From UBA7455 sp026713185 (lineage in GTDB: Bacteria; Pseudomonadota; Gammaproteobacteria; Pseudomonadales; Azotimanducaceae), in the NCBI GenBank assembly GCA_963665785.1, contig OY762456.1:1984001-2048000 (forward strand): a DNA stretch of 64,000 nucleotides, given 5' to 3'. Of the stretch, positions 26,315 to 35,638 are shown one piece after another (the first letter of the stretch is position 1; every line of letters starts with the position of its first letter). Under the pieces are notes generated by a model. That model had not been told where the DNA came from and ran no database searches. It saw only the letters and a program-made list of their open reading frames with translations. Made by a program: the position numbers and the translations under genes.

Positions 26315-27418
26315 TCAGCGCAGCAACGCATCCAGCCTGTCCATGACACGATCACCGAATTCAACCGTGGAAACCAGAGTCATATCGCTTCTGGCGGATA
26401 AGTCTGCGGTGGAATACCCGGCTTCAAAAACCGACTTCATCGCCTGCCAGACGGCATCTGACTCGGATTTCATACCAAAGCTCATCTCCAGCATCATGGC
26501 GACAGAACCAATCATCGAATAGGGATTGGCGATATTTTTGCCTGCGATATCCGGTGCTGAGCCGTGCGAGGGTTCGTAGTATGCTTTGTCAGGTCCCAGG
26601 CAGGCAGAGGGCATCAGACCCAGAGAACCCAGGATACCGCCACCCTGATCGCTCAGGATATCACCGAACATGTTTTCCATGACCATGACATCAAACTGAC
26701 CCGGATTCAGACACAGGGCGGTAGCGGCGGCATCTACCAGCAAATGTATAACCTCGACTTCCGGGTATTCCTGCTGAACTTCATCCAATATCTCGTTCCA
26801 GAAGACACTGGACATCAGCACATTGCTTTTATGGATATTATGCAGGCGTTTCTTGCGCAGCATTGCCTGCTCAAAACCGACTTTCAATACCTGGCGAACC
26901 TGAATTTCATCATACTCGAGAACTTCCCTGACGTAACGCTGGCCATCGGAATTGACGCCGCGTTCCTTTTCGCCAAAATACAATCCGCCCACCAGTTCCC
27001 GAATCAGCAGAATATCAATACCGTCACCTATAATGGACTCTTTGAGAGGTGAGAAGTGCGCCATCTGCCTGCTGAGGAATATTGGACGGAAATTTGCAAA
27101 CGTGTTGTAGCGTGCACGGAGTGGAAGAATTGCGCCACGTTCCGGTTGTTCTTCCACCGGAATTTTTTTGGATTCCTCATGACTCAATCCAACAGGTCCC
27201 TTGAGAATCGCATCCACGGCATCGCAGGTTGTCCTGGTTTCTTCCGGAAAGGCAGTGCCGTGGGAAAAGTAAGCGCCAGCGCCGAATGGACATTCAATCA
27301 GATCAAATGCCACATCCCGGTGTTTCTGAACAATGTCGAATACACGAATTGCCTGAGCCATGATTTCAGGCCCGATAGCATCTCCTGGTAGAACCGCCAC
27401 ACGGAGGGCATTAGTCAT
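26315..27418 (-). CDS. leuB: 3-isopropylmalate dehydrogenase
   Basis: LeuB oxidises 3-isopropylmalate with NAD in leucine synthesis. The 367-residue protein shows the decarboxylating-dehydrogenase pattern: PGDAIGPEI at the start, RELVGGLYFGE in the middle (a LeuB rather than Icd signature), MENMFGDILSDQGGGILGSLGL, and GSAPDIAGKNIANP for cofactor binding. It is a stand-alone gene here without leuC/leuD. Other beta-decarboxylating dehydrogenases of this superfamily (for example tartrate or homoisocitrate enzymes) are possible, but the motif fits leuB best. Confidence 0.8.
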   Translation of the reverse strand: MTNALRVAVLPGDAIGPEIMAQAIRVFDIVQKHRDVAFDLIECPFGAGAYFSHGTAFPEETRTTCDAVDAILKGPVGLSHEESKKIPVEEQPERGAILPLRARYNTFANFRPIFLSRQMAHFSPLKESIIGDGIDILLIRELVGGLYFGEKERGVNSDGQRYVREVLEYDEIQVRQVLKVGFEQAMLRKKRLHNIHKSNVLMSSVFWNEILDEVQQEYPEVEVIHLLVDAAATALCLNPGQFDVMVMENMFGDILSDQGGGILGSLGLMPSACLGPDKAYYEPSHGSAPDIAGKNIANPYSMIGSVAMMLEMSFGMKSESDAVWQAMKSVFEAGYSTADLSARSDMTLVSTVEFGDRVMDRLDALLR

Positions 27419-27477
27419 TTTGGTGTTCCTTATCAGGGAAGTTTAAAAAAGGCGTGATTCTATCACGGCGGACCAGG

Positions 27478-28668
27478 TTAGTAGCGAAGATAGGGATGTC
27501 TTTGGTCCAGCCAGTCCAACTCTGTCTGTTCCAGTCTTGTGTCGAGTTCTTCCGGTCCCGCGGATGCATCGTCGACCCATTGACGCAAAAATGGTCCACC
27601 GTTGATCACATCGACAGGTATGCGGTCTGTTTCGTATTCGTATTCGTGATAGCGCCACAAATCATATTCCGGAAGTAATTGCCGGATTGCTTTCAGGAAA
27701 CCGGCCATCAACCGGAAAGGTTTGAAGGCTTCGTGAAGATAATCCGGTGAATCGGTGTGTATCTGAAAACCCTGGCATAGTGCATCCACATGTTTGTGGA
27801 AAACGGGTGTGAAGCAACAGGGACGAAGGCGGATACCTGATTGAGGTTCCATTAAGGATATCAACTCATCAACAGGAATATCCGGCGCCCCGGCGACTTC
27901 CAGCGGTGTCGTGGTGCCTCTACCTTCGGATAATGTGGTGCCTTCCAGCAATACAGTGCCAGGGAAACAGCGTGCCATGTTCAGACTGCTGGCGTTTGGG
28001 CTTGGATTTATCCAGGGTATCCGGGATAGAGGCCAGCCAAATCCCGGGGAACTTGATAGCTCATAGTGCATCATGGGTATTATTTTTGGATGAGAACATT
28101 TCAACTGATCTGCAAACCAGATGGCCAGTTCACCAAGGGTAAGGCCGTGCCGCATGGGTAGCAGGTCGCATCCTACAAAACTCTGTTCGCCATCGACAAG
28201 GTACATCCCGTCTACCGGGCGACCGGAGGGGTTGGGACGGTCCAGAATCCAGAGTTCAACGCCATGTTCCATACAGGCTTTGACAAAATAGCGGAGAGTG
28301 GTGATATAGGTGTAAACACGGCAACCGATATCCTGCAGGTCGAACAGGACGACATCCAGGCCGTTTAACATTTCCGGTTGGGGATAACGATAAGTGCCGT
28401 AAAGGCTGATCACGGGAATACGATGTCTGGGATCTGTGAAATCCCCGGACTCCATCATGTTATCCTGCTTGTCGCCCCGCAGTCCGTGTTGCGGACCAAA
28501 TGCCCGTTCAACCCGAATACCGGCGTTTATCAGTGCATCCAGGGAATGTTCACTTTGGCAAGTGACAGAAGCCGGATGTGCCACCAGACCGACTCGCCTG
28601 CCACCCAGTTTTGCCTTCAGTGCTGGATCCTGCAGCAGGTTGTCGATACCGAAGCCGAAGTTTTTCAT
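27478..28668 (-). CDS. namZ: NamZ-type exo-beta-N-acetylmuramidase (DUF1343)
   Basis: The protein starts best at the ATG at 28668 (MKNFGFGIDNLL), giving 396 residues. Signatures of DUF1343 are VGLVAHPASVT, FGPQHGLRGD, VISLYG, VLFDLQDIGCRVYTYITTL, ILDRPNPSG and LLEGTTLSEGRGTTTPLEVAGAP. Characterised members cleave N-acetylmuramic acid from the end of peptidoglycan fragments in cell-wall recycling. There is no signal peptide in this start choice, so it would act in the cytoplasm unless the upstream start is used. The gene is divergent from glutathione reductase. Confidence 0.85.
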   Translation of the reverse strand: MKNFGFGIDNLLQDPALKAKLGGRRVGLVAHPASVTCQSEHSLDALINAGIRVERAFGPQHGLRGDKQDNMMESGDFTDPRHRIPVISLYGTYRYPQPEMLNGLDVVLFDLQDIGCRVYTYITTLRYFVKACMEHGVELWILDRPNPSGRPVDGMYLVDGEQSFVGCDLLPMRHGLTLGELAIWFADQLKCSHPKIIPMMHYELSSSPGFGWPLSRIPWINPSPNASSLNMARCFPGTVLLEGTTLSEGRGTTTPLEVAGAPDIPVDELISLMEPQSGIRLRPCCFTPVFHKHVDALCQGFQIHTDSPDYLHEAFKPFRLMAGFLKAIRQLLPEYDLWRYHEYEYETDRIPVDVINGGPFLRQWVDDASAGPEELDTRLEQTELDWLDQRHPYLRY

Positions 28669-28738
28669 AGGGTAATAATGATACCTGCGATATTGATATG
28701 CTACCTTACCCAGACTGAAAAGATGAGAAGAGAATTGC

Positions 28739-30097
28739 ATGGCAGATTACGATTTTGATCTGTTTGTCATCGGAGTTGGTTCCGGTGGTGTCCGTGCTGC
28801 GCGTATGAGTGCAACTTACGGCGCCAGGGTAGCAACGGCGGAAGATCGTTACATGGGGGGAACCTGCGTTAATGTCGGATGTGTGCCAAAGAAGCTCTTT
28901 GTCTATGCATCCCACTTCAGTGAAGCATACGAAGAGGCAGAAGGTTTTGGGTGGGCTCGTACCAACCCCGGATTTACCTGGCCGGTATTGTTGAATAATA
29001 AAAATACGGAAATCCAGCGATTGAATGATGTCTACCGGGGTTTATTGAATGGCGCCGGTGTCACCCATTTCGATAGCAGAGCCAGAATCGTTGACGCTCA
29101 CCATGTTTCAATCAATCAGCAGATCGTATCCACGGAGAAGATACTGATTGCAACAGGTAGTTGGCCCTCAGTGCCGGATTTTCCCGGCAGGGAATACGTG
29201 ATTACCTCCAACGAGGCGTTTTTCCTGGAAACACTGCCAGAGCGTTCACTGGTCGTGGGTGGCGGCTATATCGCTGTTGAATTTGCCGGAATTTTCAAGG
29301 GATTGGGTGTAGAGAGTCATCTTGCTTACCGTGGACCGCTGTTTCTGCGCCAATTCGACCAGGATGTTCGCCTCTGTGTTCGGGATGAACTGGATAAAAA
29401 GGGTGTGATTCTTCATTTCGACAGTGTTGTTCAAGAAATAAGTAAAAATGCCGATGGCTCACTGCGGGTGTCTTTTGCAGATGGTAGCGAAATGGAGACG
29501 GACCTGGTCCTGTATGCAACCGGTCGAAAGCCCAATATTCATGATATGGGGCTTGAAAATGTCGATGTGCGATGTGGGGACAATGGGGCAATTATCATAG
29601 ATGAGGAATTCAGGACATCAGTAGACAATATCTTTGCCCTGGGTGATGTTACTGACCGTATTCAGTTAACCCCTGTAGCAATTGCGGAAGCCATGGCGTT
29701 TTCCAGCACCCAGTTCAATGGTCATCGAAAACTGATGGATTACGATGGCATCGCGACAGCGGTCTTCTGTCAACCCAATATAGGTACCGTAGGACTGACA
29801 GAAGACATGGCCAGGGAAAAATTGGGTGAAGTGGAAGTTTATCGATCTGTTTTCAGACTGCTGAAGCATACACTGAGCGGCAGCGATGAAAAAACCATGA
29901 TGAAACTCATTGTTGACAAATGTACTGACCGGGTTGTGGGTGTACACATGGTAGGACCTGAAGCAGGAGAGATAATTCAGGGCATTGCCATTGCCTGCAA
30001 GGCGGGCGCAACGAAGGCGGTGTTTGATGCAACGGTAGGCATTCACCCCACTACCGCCGAGGAATTTGTCACAATGCGGGATCCCACCGTCACCTGA
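28739..30097 (+). CDS. gor: Glutathione-disulfide reductase
   Basis: This flavoprotein reduces oxidised glutathione with NADPH. The 452-residue sequence has an FAD-binding start (FVIGVGSGGVRAARMSA), the redox-active disulfide motif GGTCVNVGCVPKK, a second nucleotide-binding fold (SLVVGGGYIAVEFAGIFKGLG), ALGDVTDRIQLTPVAI and the C-terminal HPTTAEEFVT with the catalytic His-Glu. The redox-active segment and C-terminus fit glutathione reductase better than dihydrolipoamide or mercuric reductases. It is followed by a transporter gene after 16 bases. Confidence 0.93.
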   Translation: MADYDFDLFVIGVGSGGVRAARMSATYGARVATAEDRYMGGTCVNVGCVPKKLFVYASHFSEAYEEAEGFGWARTNPGFTWPVLLNNKNTEIQRLNDVYRGLLNGAGVTHFDSRARIVDAHHVSINQQIVSTEKILIATGSWPSVPDFPGREYVITSNEAFFLETLPERSLVVGGGYIAVEFAGIFKGLGVESHLAYRGPLFLRQFDQDVRLCVRDELDKKGVILHFDSVVQEISKNADGSLRVSFADGSEMETDLVLYATGRKPNIHDMGLENVDVRCGDNGAIIIDEEFRTSVDNIFALGDVTDRIQLTPVAIAEAMAFSSTQFNGHRKLMDYDGIATAVFCQPNIGTVGLTEDMAREKLGEVEVYRSVFRLLKHTLSGSDEKTMMKLIVDKCTDRVVGVHMVGPEAGEIIQGIAIACKAGATKAVFDATVGIHPTTAEEFVTMRDPTVT

Positions 30098-30113
30098 AGA
30101 AGGCATAGTTGCA

Positions 30114-31325
30114 GTGAGAGTTTCCAAAGAATATCAGATAGCTTTCATGATGGCGGCAGCGGCATTTTTTACGCTCGTAGGCTACGAATTCATTCGTTCT
30201 CCAGCTACAGTATTATTCAAGAATACATGGGGTGCGGAAAATCTGCCCCTGGTCATGTCGGCGATGCCGGTAGTGGTTTTTGGCGGAGTTGCGCTGTACG
30301 GGTGGATCCTCAGTCACCTGGGACCGAGGCGCACACTGCTGGTAACTTCCCTGGGATCAAGCTGTTTTATAGTTGCCTGTTATTTCGGTTTGCTGACGGG
30401 TAGTAAAATGGTGACGCCAATTTTGTTCCTGATCAAGGAACTCTACATTGTTCTGTTGATTGAGCAATACTGGAGTTATATCAACTCGTCCCTGACTCCG
30501 ACCACGGCTAAAAAGGTCAATGGGCCGATTACCGGGATAGCAGGATTAGGCGGTGTTGTCGGTGGCAGTGTTGGCAGTCTGATCGTCGGACCCCTTGGGA
30601 CCGAGGCCATGGTCCTGGCAGCTGCACTAATGCTGATTCCAGCAGCCATGGTCTCCAATCTGACCTATCGACTGCATGGCGAACCCGAGGCGCCAGACAC
30701 CAGTGACGAAAGTATAAGTCATCATATGGGTTGGCAGATGTTCCGCAGCAATCCCACGCTGGTCTGCCTGTTGGCGATTGTGCTGTCCTCGCAGGTTATT
30801 GCAGCGGTTCTGGATTTCAAGTTCAACGAATTGTTGTCAGTTGAATTTGCCGGTGCAACTGATATGGAGACCGCATTCCAGCTGAGGTTCTGGGGTTTTC
30901 TGAACCTGGCGAGTATTGGTTTGCAATTCGTTATTGCACCGTTGTTGCTCAGTTTTATTGCACTGCGCCTGGTGCATCTGATGTTGCCTCTTATTCATTT
31001 CAGCGCCATCATTTTCGCTATCATCGAACCATCGGTTTTCTCGGTGGGTCTTGCTTTTTTCCTGTTCAAGGCATTCGATTATTCAATCTTCCGGGCAGCC
31101 AAGGAAATACTCTATATCCCGCTTGAATTCGATGCTCGCTATCGGGCCAAGGAAGTGATTGATGTATTCGGTTATCGTACCGGCAAAGGCGGTTCATCTG
31201 TGCTGATTGCACTGGCGCAAAGAGCAGGTGTAATCATGGGTAACTATTATCTTTATATCGCATTTTTCATGGCCGCGATATGGCTGACGCTGGTCTTTCC
31301 ATTAACACGTCAGAAATCCGGATAA
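30114..31325 (+). CDS. Nucleotide-carrier-like (MFS/TLC-type) membrane transporter
   Basis: The 403-residue protein has about eleven or twelve hydrophobic helices. Segments such as FIRSPATVLFKNTWGAENLPLV, FLIKELYIVLLIEQYWSYIN and FRAAKEILYIPLEFDARYRAKEVID are reminiscent of the ATP/ADP translocase (Npt/TLC) superfamily found in intracellular bacteria and plastids, and of related free-living-bacterial transporters. The substrate is not readable from sequence. GTG 30114 is chosen because an AAGAAGG-type site precedes it; a start overlapping gor (30066) is less likely. Co-transcription with gor is plausible. Confidence 0.65.
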   Translation: MRVSKEYQIAFMMAAAAFFTLVGYEFIRSPATVLFKNTWGAENLPLVMSAMPVVVFGGVALYGWILSHLGPRRTLLVTSLGSSCFIVACYFGLLTGSKMVTPILFLIKELYIVLLIEQYWSYINSSLTPTTAKKVNGPITGIAGLGGVVGGSVGSLIVGPLGTEAMVLAAALMLIPAAMVSNLTYRLHGEPEAPDTSDESISHHMGWQMFRSNPTLVCLLAIVLSSQVIAAVLDFKFNELLSVEFAGATDMETAFQLRFWGFLNLASIGLQFVIAPLLLSFIALRLVHLMLPLIHFSAIIFAIIEPSVFSVGLAFFLFKAFDYSIFRAAKEILYIPLEFDARYRAKEVIDVFGYRTGKGGSSVLIALAQRAGVIMGNYYLYIAFFMAAIWLTLVFPLTRQKSG

Positions 31326-31372
31326 GGCGAATCCACATCAGTAGAAAGTGCAGGTTAGTTGTTGGAATTTAC

Positions 31373-31756
31373 CTATGCTATTGGAATCGATGGCAAGCTT
31401 CGGAGATAAGCGGCAAGTTCCATCTCTTCGATAATGCCCTGCGCTGCTTTTATGATCATATCTCCAATGGATTTTATATCGTAATCAAGCTGTGTCCCAT
31501 TCAGTTTCAGGATTAACTGCATTGCCGTATGCGCCGTTCGTTTGTTGGCATCATGAAAGCAGTGTCCGACTGCAATAAAACAGGCGTAACAGGCGGCAAG
31601 ATCATAAACGTCAACGATGAGGCCATAGGCGAGGCGATTTTCTATCCTGCCGATTACGGCCTCGACAGGTCGGCTGTCCGCTGTACCCTGTAACTCGTGA
31701 CCGAGTATCACACGTTCGTGTATGGCATCGACTTGTTCAGCCGTAATATAGCGCAT
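31373..31756 (-). CDS. doc: Doc-type toxin of a toxin-antitoxin pair
   Basis: The 127-residue protein has the Fic/Doc motif in the form H-CFHDANKR-TA (His65 to Arg73). In characterised Doc proteins this domain phosphorylates elongation factor Tu and stops translation. The start overlaps the antitoxin stop by one base, so the pair is translationally coupled in the order antitoxin-toxin. A start of MRYITAEQVDAIHE is typical of the family. Confidence 0.9.
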   Translation of the reverse strand: MRYITAEQVDAIHERVILGHELQGTADSRPVEAVIGRIENRLAYGLIVDVYDLAACYACFIAVGHCFHDANKRTAHTAMQLILKLNGTQLDYDIKSIGDMIIKAAQGIIEEMELAAYLRSLPSIPIA

Positions 31757-32004
31757 TACTTATCTTTGAGGTATTCGTTTACCGCCTGTGCCTTTTGATC
31801 GAGGGTGTCGAGCGCGGCCATCACATCGTCTGTATCACTAGCAGAGAAATCCAGTTTTTCCACGGCACTTGCCGGAACGAAGTATCCCACTACATTCGAA
31901 CGGTTGAGAACCGCTACAGGTTGAGAACCCGCCTTGTCGATCACTTTTCTGGGTTCGCGTAACTCGGTTACCGATATGGTCTTGTTGGTAAGAAGGGTTT
32001 CCAT
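31756..32004 (-). CDS. phd: Phd/YefM-type antitoxin
   Basis: The ATG at 32004 gives an 82-residue protein starting METLLTNKTISVTELREP, the normal length and start of a Phd/YefM antitoxin. Visible family features are KVIDKAGSQPVAVLNRSNVVGYFVPASA and a charged helical C-terminus that would wrap the toxin. The upstream ATG at 32040 would overlap the candidate operator. Such antitoxins also repress their own operon; see the palindrome at 32042-32057. Confidence 0.85.
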   Translation of the reverse strand: METLLTNKTISVTELREPRKVIDKAGSQPVAVLNRSNVVGYFVPASAVEKLDFSASDTDDVMAALDTLDQKAQAVNEYLKDK

Positions 32005-32041
32005 AGTCTTCTGGCTTTCGACATGAATTTTAATACACAAT

Positions 32042-32057
32042 ACACCTTTAAAAGTGT
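32042..32057. promoter_or_regulatory. Candidate operator of the phd-doc pair
   Basis: A 16-base near-perfect palindrome (ACACCTTT/AAAAGTGT, one mismatched pair) lies about 38 bases upstream of the antitoxin ATG, between it and the exporter stop. Location and symmetry fit autoregulation by a Phd-type protein. No binding data. Confidence 0.4.
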
Positions 32058-32077
32058 TTTTAAAATAAATTTATGCA

Positions 32078-34171
32078 TCAATCCGCAAACATACTATTTT
32101 CAATTCGCCAATGTGGATCATCGGCTATGAGTACCCGGGTAGCCAAAGGCAGTAGTTCCATGGAATGGGTGGAGAAAATGCAGGTTAGTTCCAGGGTTGT
32201 AATATTCTGCATTACGGTAGTGGCAGTCTGCTGATCAAGATGTGCTGTACCCTCATCAAGCAGCAGGATGGTTGGTCTTTGATACAGTGCACGCGCCAGG
32301 AGAATTCTCTGGCTTTGCCCGGCTGACAGGCTCTGGTCCATTTCGTAAATCTTTCGATCATATCCTAAGGGGTGTGCCAGTATTTCATCATGCAACAGCA
32401 CACATTTGGTGCACTCAATGGCATGGTCCCAATCCGGAGATGGACTCTGGAAGGTGATATTGTCCATGACAGATCCTGTAATCAAAGTGTCTTCCTGCAT
32501 GACACTGGCAATGATAGAGCCCAGTGCTGAACGGTTGTTAGAAGACAGTGTCTGTCCCTGCACCCTGACTATGCCGTCGTCAAGGTCGATAATGCCCTGA
32601 CAGACTTTGAGCAGGGTCGTTTTGCCGGACCCGGAAGGTCCGATGACGGCAATATGTTCTCCGGGTGGAATTTGCAGGTCCAGGTCACGGAATACAGTCA
32701 GCCTGTCGTATGCAAATGATGCAGCTTCCAGGGCCAGCACGTGTTCCGCATGAGTGTCAATAACGGGAGGACGATCTGCAACAGGCTCCGCCGGTGTTTC
32801 GGTAATCTCTGCCAACCTGTCCAGATGCAGCCGTAACATCAGTGCCTTCAATACTTCAGATGTCAGCAATTCTATAGCGCCCATCAAGCGATCAAAATAG
32901 GCGAGAAAGGCGTAAAGCATGCCGATAGTAAACACCTGGGCCAGAACCTCTTTGGCCAGAATATAGACAATCACAAGATACAGAAATGACCGGATACCGT
33001 TGCTGAACAGTTCATAGGACAGTTCCACATAACCTACCCGAACACTGGCATTGCTGAAATCCACCAGTCTGTTCAAGTAATCATTTTCCCTGATCGATTC
33101 CCCATTGAATCGTTTTATGGCGCTTATCGACCGAACGGACTCCATGAAGTGAGAGTCCAGGTTTGCGTGTTTTACGATCTGCTCATGGACTCTGAACCGC
33201 ATGGGCCAGTAGAAAAAGAGTTTGCCGACAACCAGGACTATCGCGGAGACCAATATGATGGCAGTGAGCCATGCCGAATAGATAAACAGCATAACAATGG
33301 TTATGACTATCAGTACTGTATTCAGGATCAACGAAATAACACTGGAAGTGACAAATTCCTGAACAGGAGACAGTGAATGGAACCGGGATATGATATCCCC
33401 CATGTGTTTCGTCTGAAAATAGCTTACAGGCAGTCGAATCAGATGCGTAAAAAGATGATTGGCCATCTGGATTGACAGCCTGTTGCTGAGATAGAGCCCG
33501 GTTAACTCCTGTAAACATCGACTGGTCAGGGTAATGATATTTAATCCCAAAAATCCGAGAAAGAGGACCAGAAGAAAATCCACATCATGTTTGACCAGTA
33601 CTTCATCCACGACCAGTTGCAGGTACAGGGGAGTGGTCAGGGAGAACAACTGTAATAAAATGGTGAGCAGTAATAACTGGCTGAGTGCCGGCAGCATTTC
33701 TGATATGGAACCGATATAGTTGAATTTTTTCGGCCTCGTAGAAGCCATTGTTTTTTGAACCGACACACCTGGATTCCCTGAAGGTGTGAGTTCAAGAACA
33801 ACTCCGGTAAAGTGTTGTGCCAGTTCCCTGCGGGTTAATTTTCGGATACCGGCGGCCGGGTCGTAGATGATCACAGACCGTCGGTTGACCCGCGCCAGAA
33901 CAACGAAGTGCTCAAAGTCCCAGTGCATAATGCAGGGCAGCTTCACCTGATTCAGATCGCCGGTCTCACAGCGCAGGGCACGAGGCTGAAAAGTCAGTGC
34001 AGTGGCAATATTCATCATTTCCGAAATGGTCAGTGGCTTGTCCTTAGGCATGAATCGTCGACGCATGTCTATCAATCTGACCGGCTGACTGTAGAAACCC
34101 AGAATCATGGTAAAACAGGCCAGTGAACACTCGTTGACATTGGACTGGAAAATCATCGACATTCTAGACAT
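32078..34171 (-). CDS. Peptidase C39-containing ABC exporter
   Basis: The 697-residue protein combines an N-terminal C39 leader peptidase, a six-helix membrane domain and an ATPase. The C39 site looks active: Gln9, Cys15 (SNVNECSLACF), His88 (FEHFVVL) and Asp104 (IIYDPAAG). The ATPase has Walker A GPSGSGKTTLLK, signature LSAGQSQRI and Walker B TILLLDEGTAHLD. Proteins of this kind remove a double-glycine leader from a peptide while exporting it from the cytoplasm, together with an HlyD-family adaptor. The adaptor gene lies directly upstream and overlaps by eight bases. I see no precursor peptide gene nearby. Confidence 0.93.
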   Translation of the reverse strand: MSRMSMIFQSNVNECSLACFTMILGFYSQPVRLIDMRRRFMPKDKPLTISEMMNIATALTFQPRALRCETGDLNQVKLPCIMHWDFEHFVVLARVNRRSVIIYDPAAGIRKLTRRELAQHFTGVVLELTPSGNPGVSVQKTMASTRPKKFNYIGSISEMLPALSQLLLLTILLQLFSLTTPLYLQLVVDEVLVKHDVDFLLVLFLGFLGLNIITLTSRCLQELTGLYLSNRLSIQMANHLFTHLIRLPVSYFQTKHMGDIISRFHSLSPVQEFVTSSVISLILNTVLIVITIVMLFIYSAWLTAIILVSAIVLVVGKLFFYWPMRFRVHEQIVKHANLDSHFMESVRSISAIKRFNGESIRENDYLNRLVDFSNASVRVGYVELSYELFSNGIRSFLYLVIVYILAKEVLAQVFTIGMLYAFLAYFDRLMGAIELLTSEVLKALMLRLHLDRLAEITETPAEPVADRPPVIDTHAEHVLALEAASFAYDRLTVFRDLDLQIPPGEHIAVIGPSGSGKTTLLKVCQGIIDLDDGIVRVQGQTLSSNNRSALGSIIASVMQEDTLITGSVMDNITFQSPSPDWDHAIECTKCVLLHDEILAHPLGYDRKIYEMDQSLSAGQSQRILLARALYQRPTILLLDEGTAHLDQQTATTVMQNITTLELTCIFSTHSMELLPLATRVLIADDPHWRIENSMFAD

Positions 34172-35498
34172 CGTGCCGGGCGCCCTTGTTCAAGATACGC
34201 AGGGGGTGGATGAGCCATTCAAGTAATGTCAGTGTTGCAAGCGGCACACTGCAGAACAGTGACATACCACTTTTGAGTACCACTTCCTTACCATTGATAT
34301 CAATCGGACGATCGCTCAGTTCGACTCGGGCCAGGAAGACCGGGTTACCCTCCGTATCAGGGATGGGATGTTCGGAGATGTATACGATTTTGCCGGGGAT
34401 CACGGTCATTTCACTGTTTGGCGAATCTTCCAGCCGGAGTTGTACGCTGTGCTGGCCATTTACATGGTGATAGGCATAGGTAGGTACATACAAAGTGGCA
34501 GTGGTCTTCCTGGTCTCCGGGATGATTGAAATCAGGACTTCTCCCCTGGATACCGCGGTACCTGGCTGTACAGAAATCACAGATATCTGTCCCTTGACAG
34601 GTGCTGTCAGTTGTTGATGATCTTCATCAAGCAATTGGGTTCGAGACTGGCGCAAATCGGACAGCTTCTGTTCAAGTAAGGATACCTGCTGGGCGAACCT
34701 GATAGGCAGTTCACTTTTCTGTTGTTCCAGGTCATGTAACTGTTGAGATAACAGCGAACTGCTCTGTTGCAGTTTCAGAAATTCCTGTCGTTCCAACAGA
34801 AGATTCTGCTCAGACCGGGTCCACTCCAGTTCCGAGAGGTATCCCGCAACTTTGAGACTGGATGCCGCCTTGTATTGATTCTGGCTTTGTTCGAGCATCT
34901 GTTGCTGCAACTGCAGGAGTAATTGCTGTTGTAACAGTCGTTTGGACAGGTTTGAGTGCAGGGATTCGGCACGTTTTATTTCAATCTCATATACCAGCCC
35001 GGCTGATTTCTTATCCCTGGCTGTCTGTATGAATTGTTTTTCCACTTCTGCGAGCATGTCATGTCTTGCCTCGCTCTCAATTTCATTACCACGACTCAGA
35101 ATGGCCAATGGCATGCCAACATCCACCTGATTCCCTTCCGAGACCTGCAATGTTTTGATTCTGCCATGACCGCTGGCAGAGACTGAGGCGACATGGTGAC
35201 TGTCAATATGGCCGTATAGTGCCTGCTTGCGTGTATAGGTGCTGTTCGCCATGAACAACATGGCGATAGTGACGATACTGACTACCAACAAGGTACACAG
35301 GGTAGTCCCCGGGTAGAGAAACCGTGTTATCCCGCCGTTATACTGGTTGCGGTGATATTGAATTGCTTCCGTCAGATAAAGTTTGTTTTCCATGGAACTG
35401 CTCGTGTGGGCAATTTCAAGGTTCTCCTGTAAGCAGGATTTATCAAAGTCGAACGGGTTGAATTGTTGCCGGGAGATACGCCACGGAATGACGGGCAT
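34164..35498 (-). CDS. HlyD-family periplasmic adaptor for the C39 exporter
   Basis: The 444-residue protein has a single membrane helix (about 60-84; FLYPGTTLCTLLVVSIVTIAM). A lipoyl-like half-motif follows (VASVSASGHGRIKTLQVSEGNQVDVGMPL), then a long coiled coil rich in Gln and Leu (about 140-265), and the second half-motif and beta barrel (TAPVKGQISVISVQPGTAVSRGEVL). This is the membrane-fusion partner that links an inner-membrane exporter to an outer-membrane TolC-type channel. An AGGACA ribosome-binding site supports ATG 35498; an internal ATG at 35393 also fits. Confidence 0.92.
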   Translation of the reverse strand: MPVIPWRISRQQFNPFDFDKSCLQENLEIAHTSSSMENKLYLTEAIQYHRNQYNGGITRFLYPGTTLCTLLVVSIVTIAMLFMANSTYTRKQALYGHIDSHHVASVSASGHGRIKTLQVSEGNQVDVGMPLAILSRGNEIESEARHDMLAEVEKQFIQTARDKKSAGLVYEIEIKRAESLHSNLSKRLLQQQLLLQLQQQMLEQSQNQYKAASSLKVAGYLSELEWTRSEQNLLLERQEFLKLQQSSSLLSQQLHDLEQQKSELPIRFAQQVSLLEQKLSDLRQSRTQLLDEDHQQLTAPVKGQISVISVQPGTAVSRGEVLISIIPETRKTTATLYVPTYAYHHVNGQHSVQLRLEDSPNSEMTVIPGKIVYISEHPIPDTEGNPVFLARVELSDRPIDINGKEVVLKSGMSLFCSVPLATLTLLEWLIHPLRILNKGARHDV

Positions 35499-35638
35499 GT
35501 GGCTGTCCTGTGTAGGATATTTTCTTATTAAGAAAATCTTTAACGGTTTTTAGAAATTCACAGGAGTTTTTTATTCCATGAATCAACGGTGGTATAGTCT
35601 GGACTCTTTTAACGACAGAATAGCAAGGAGCCAGTTCC

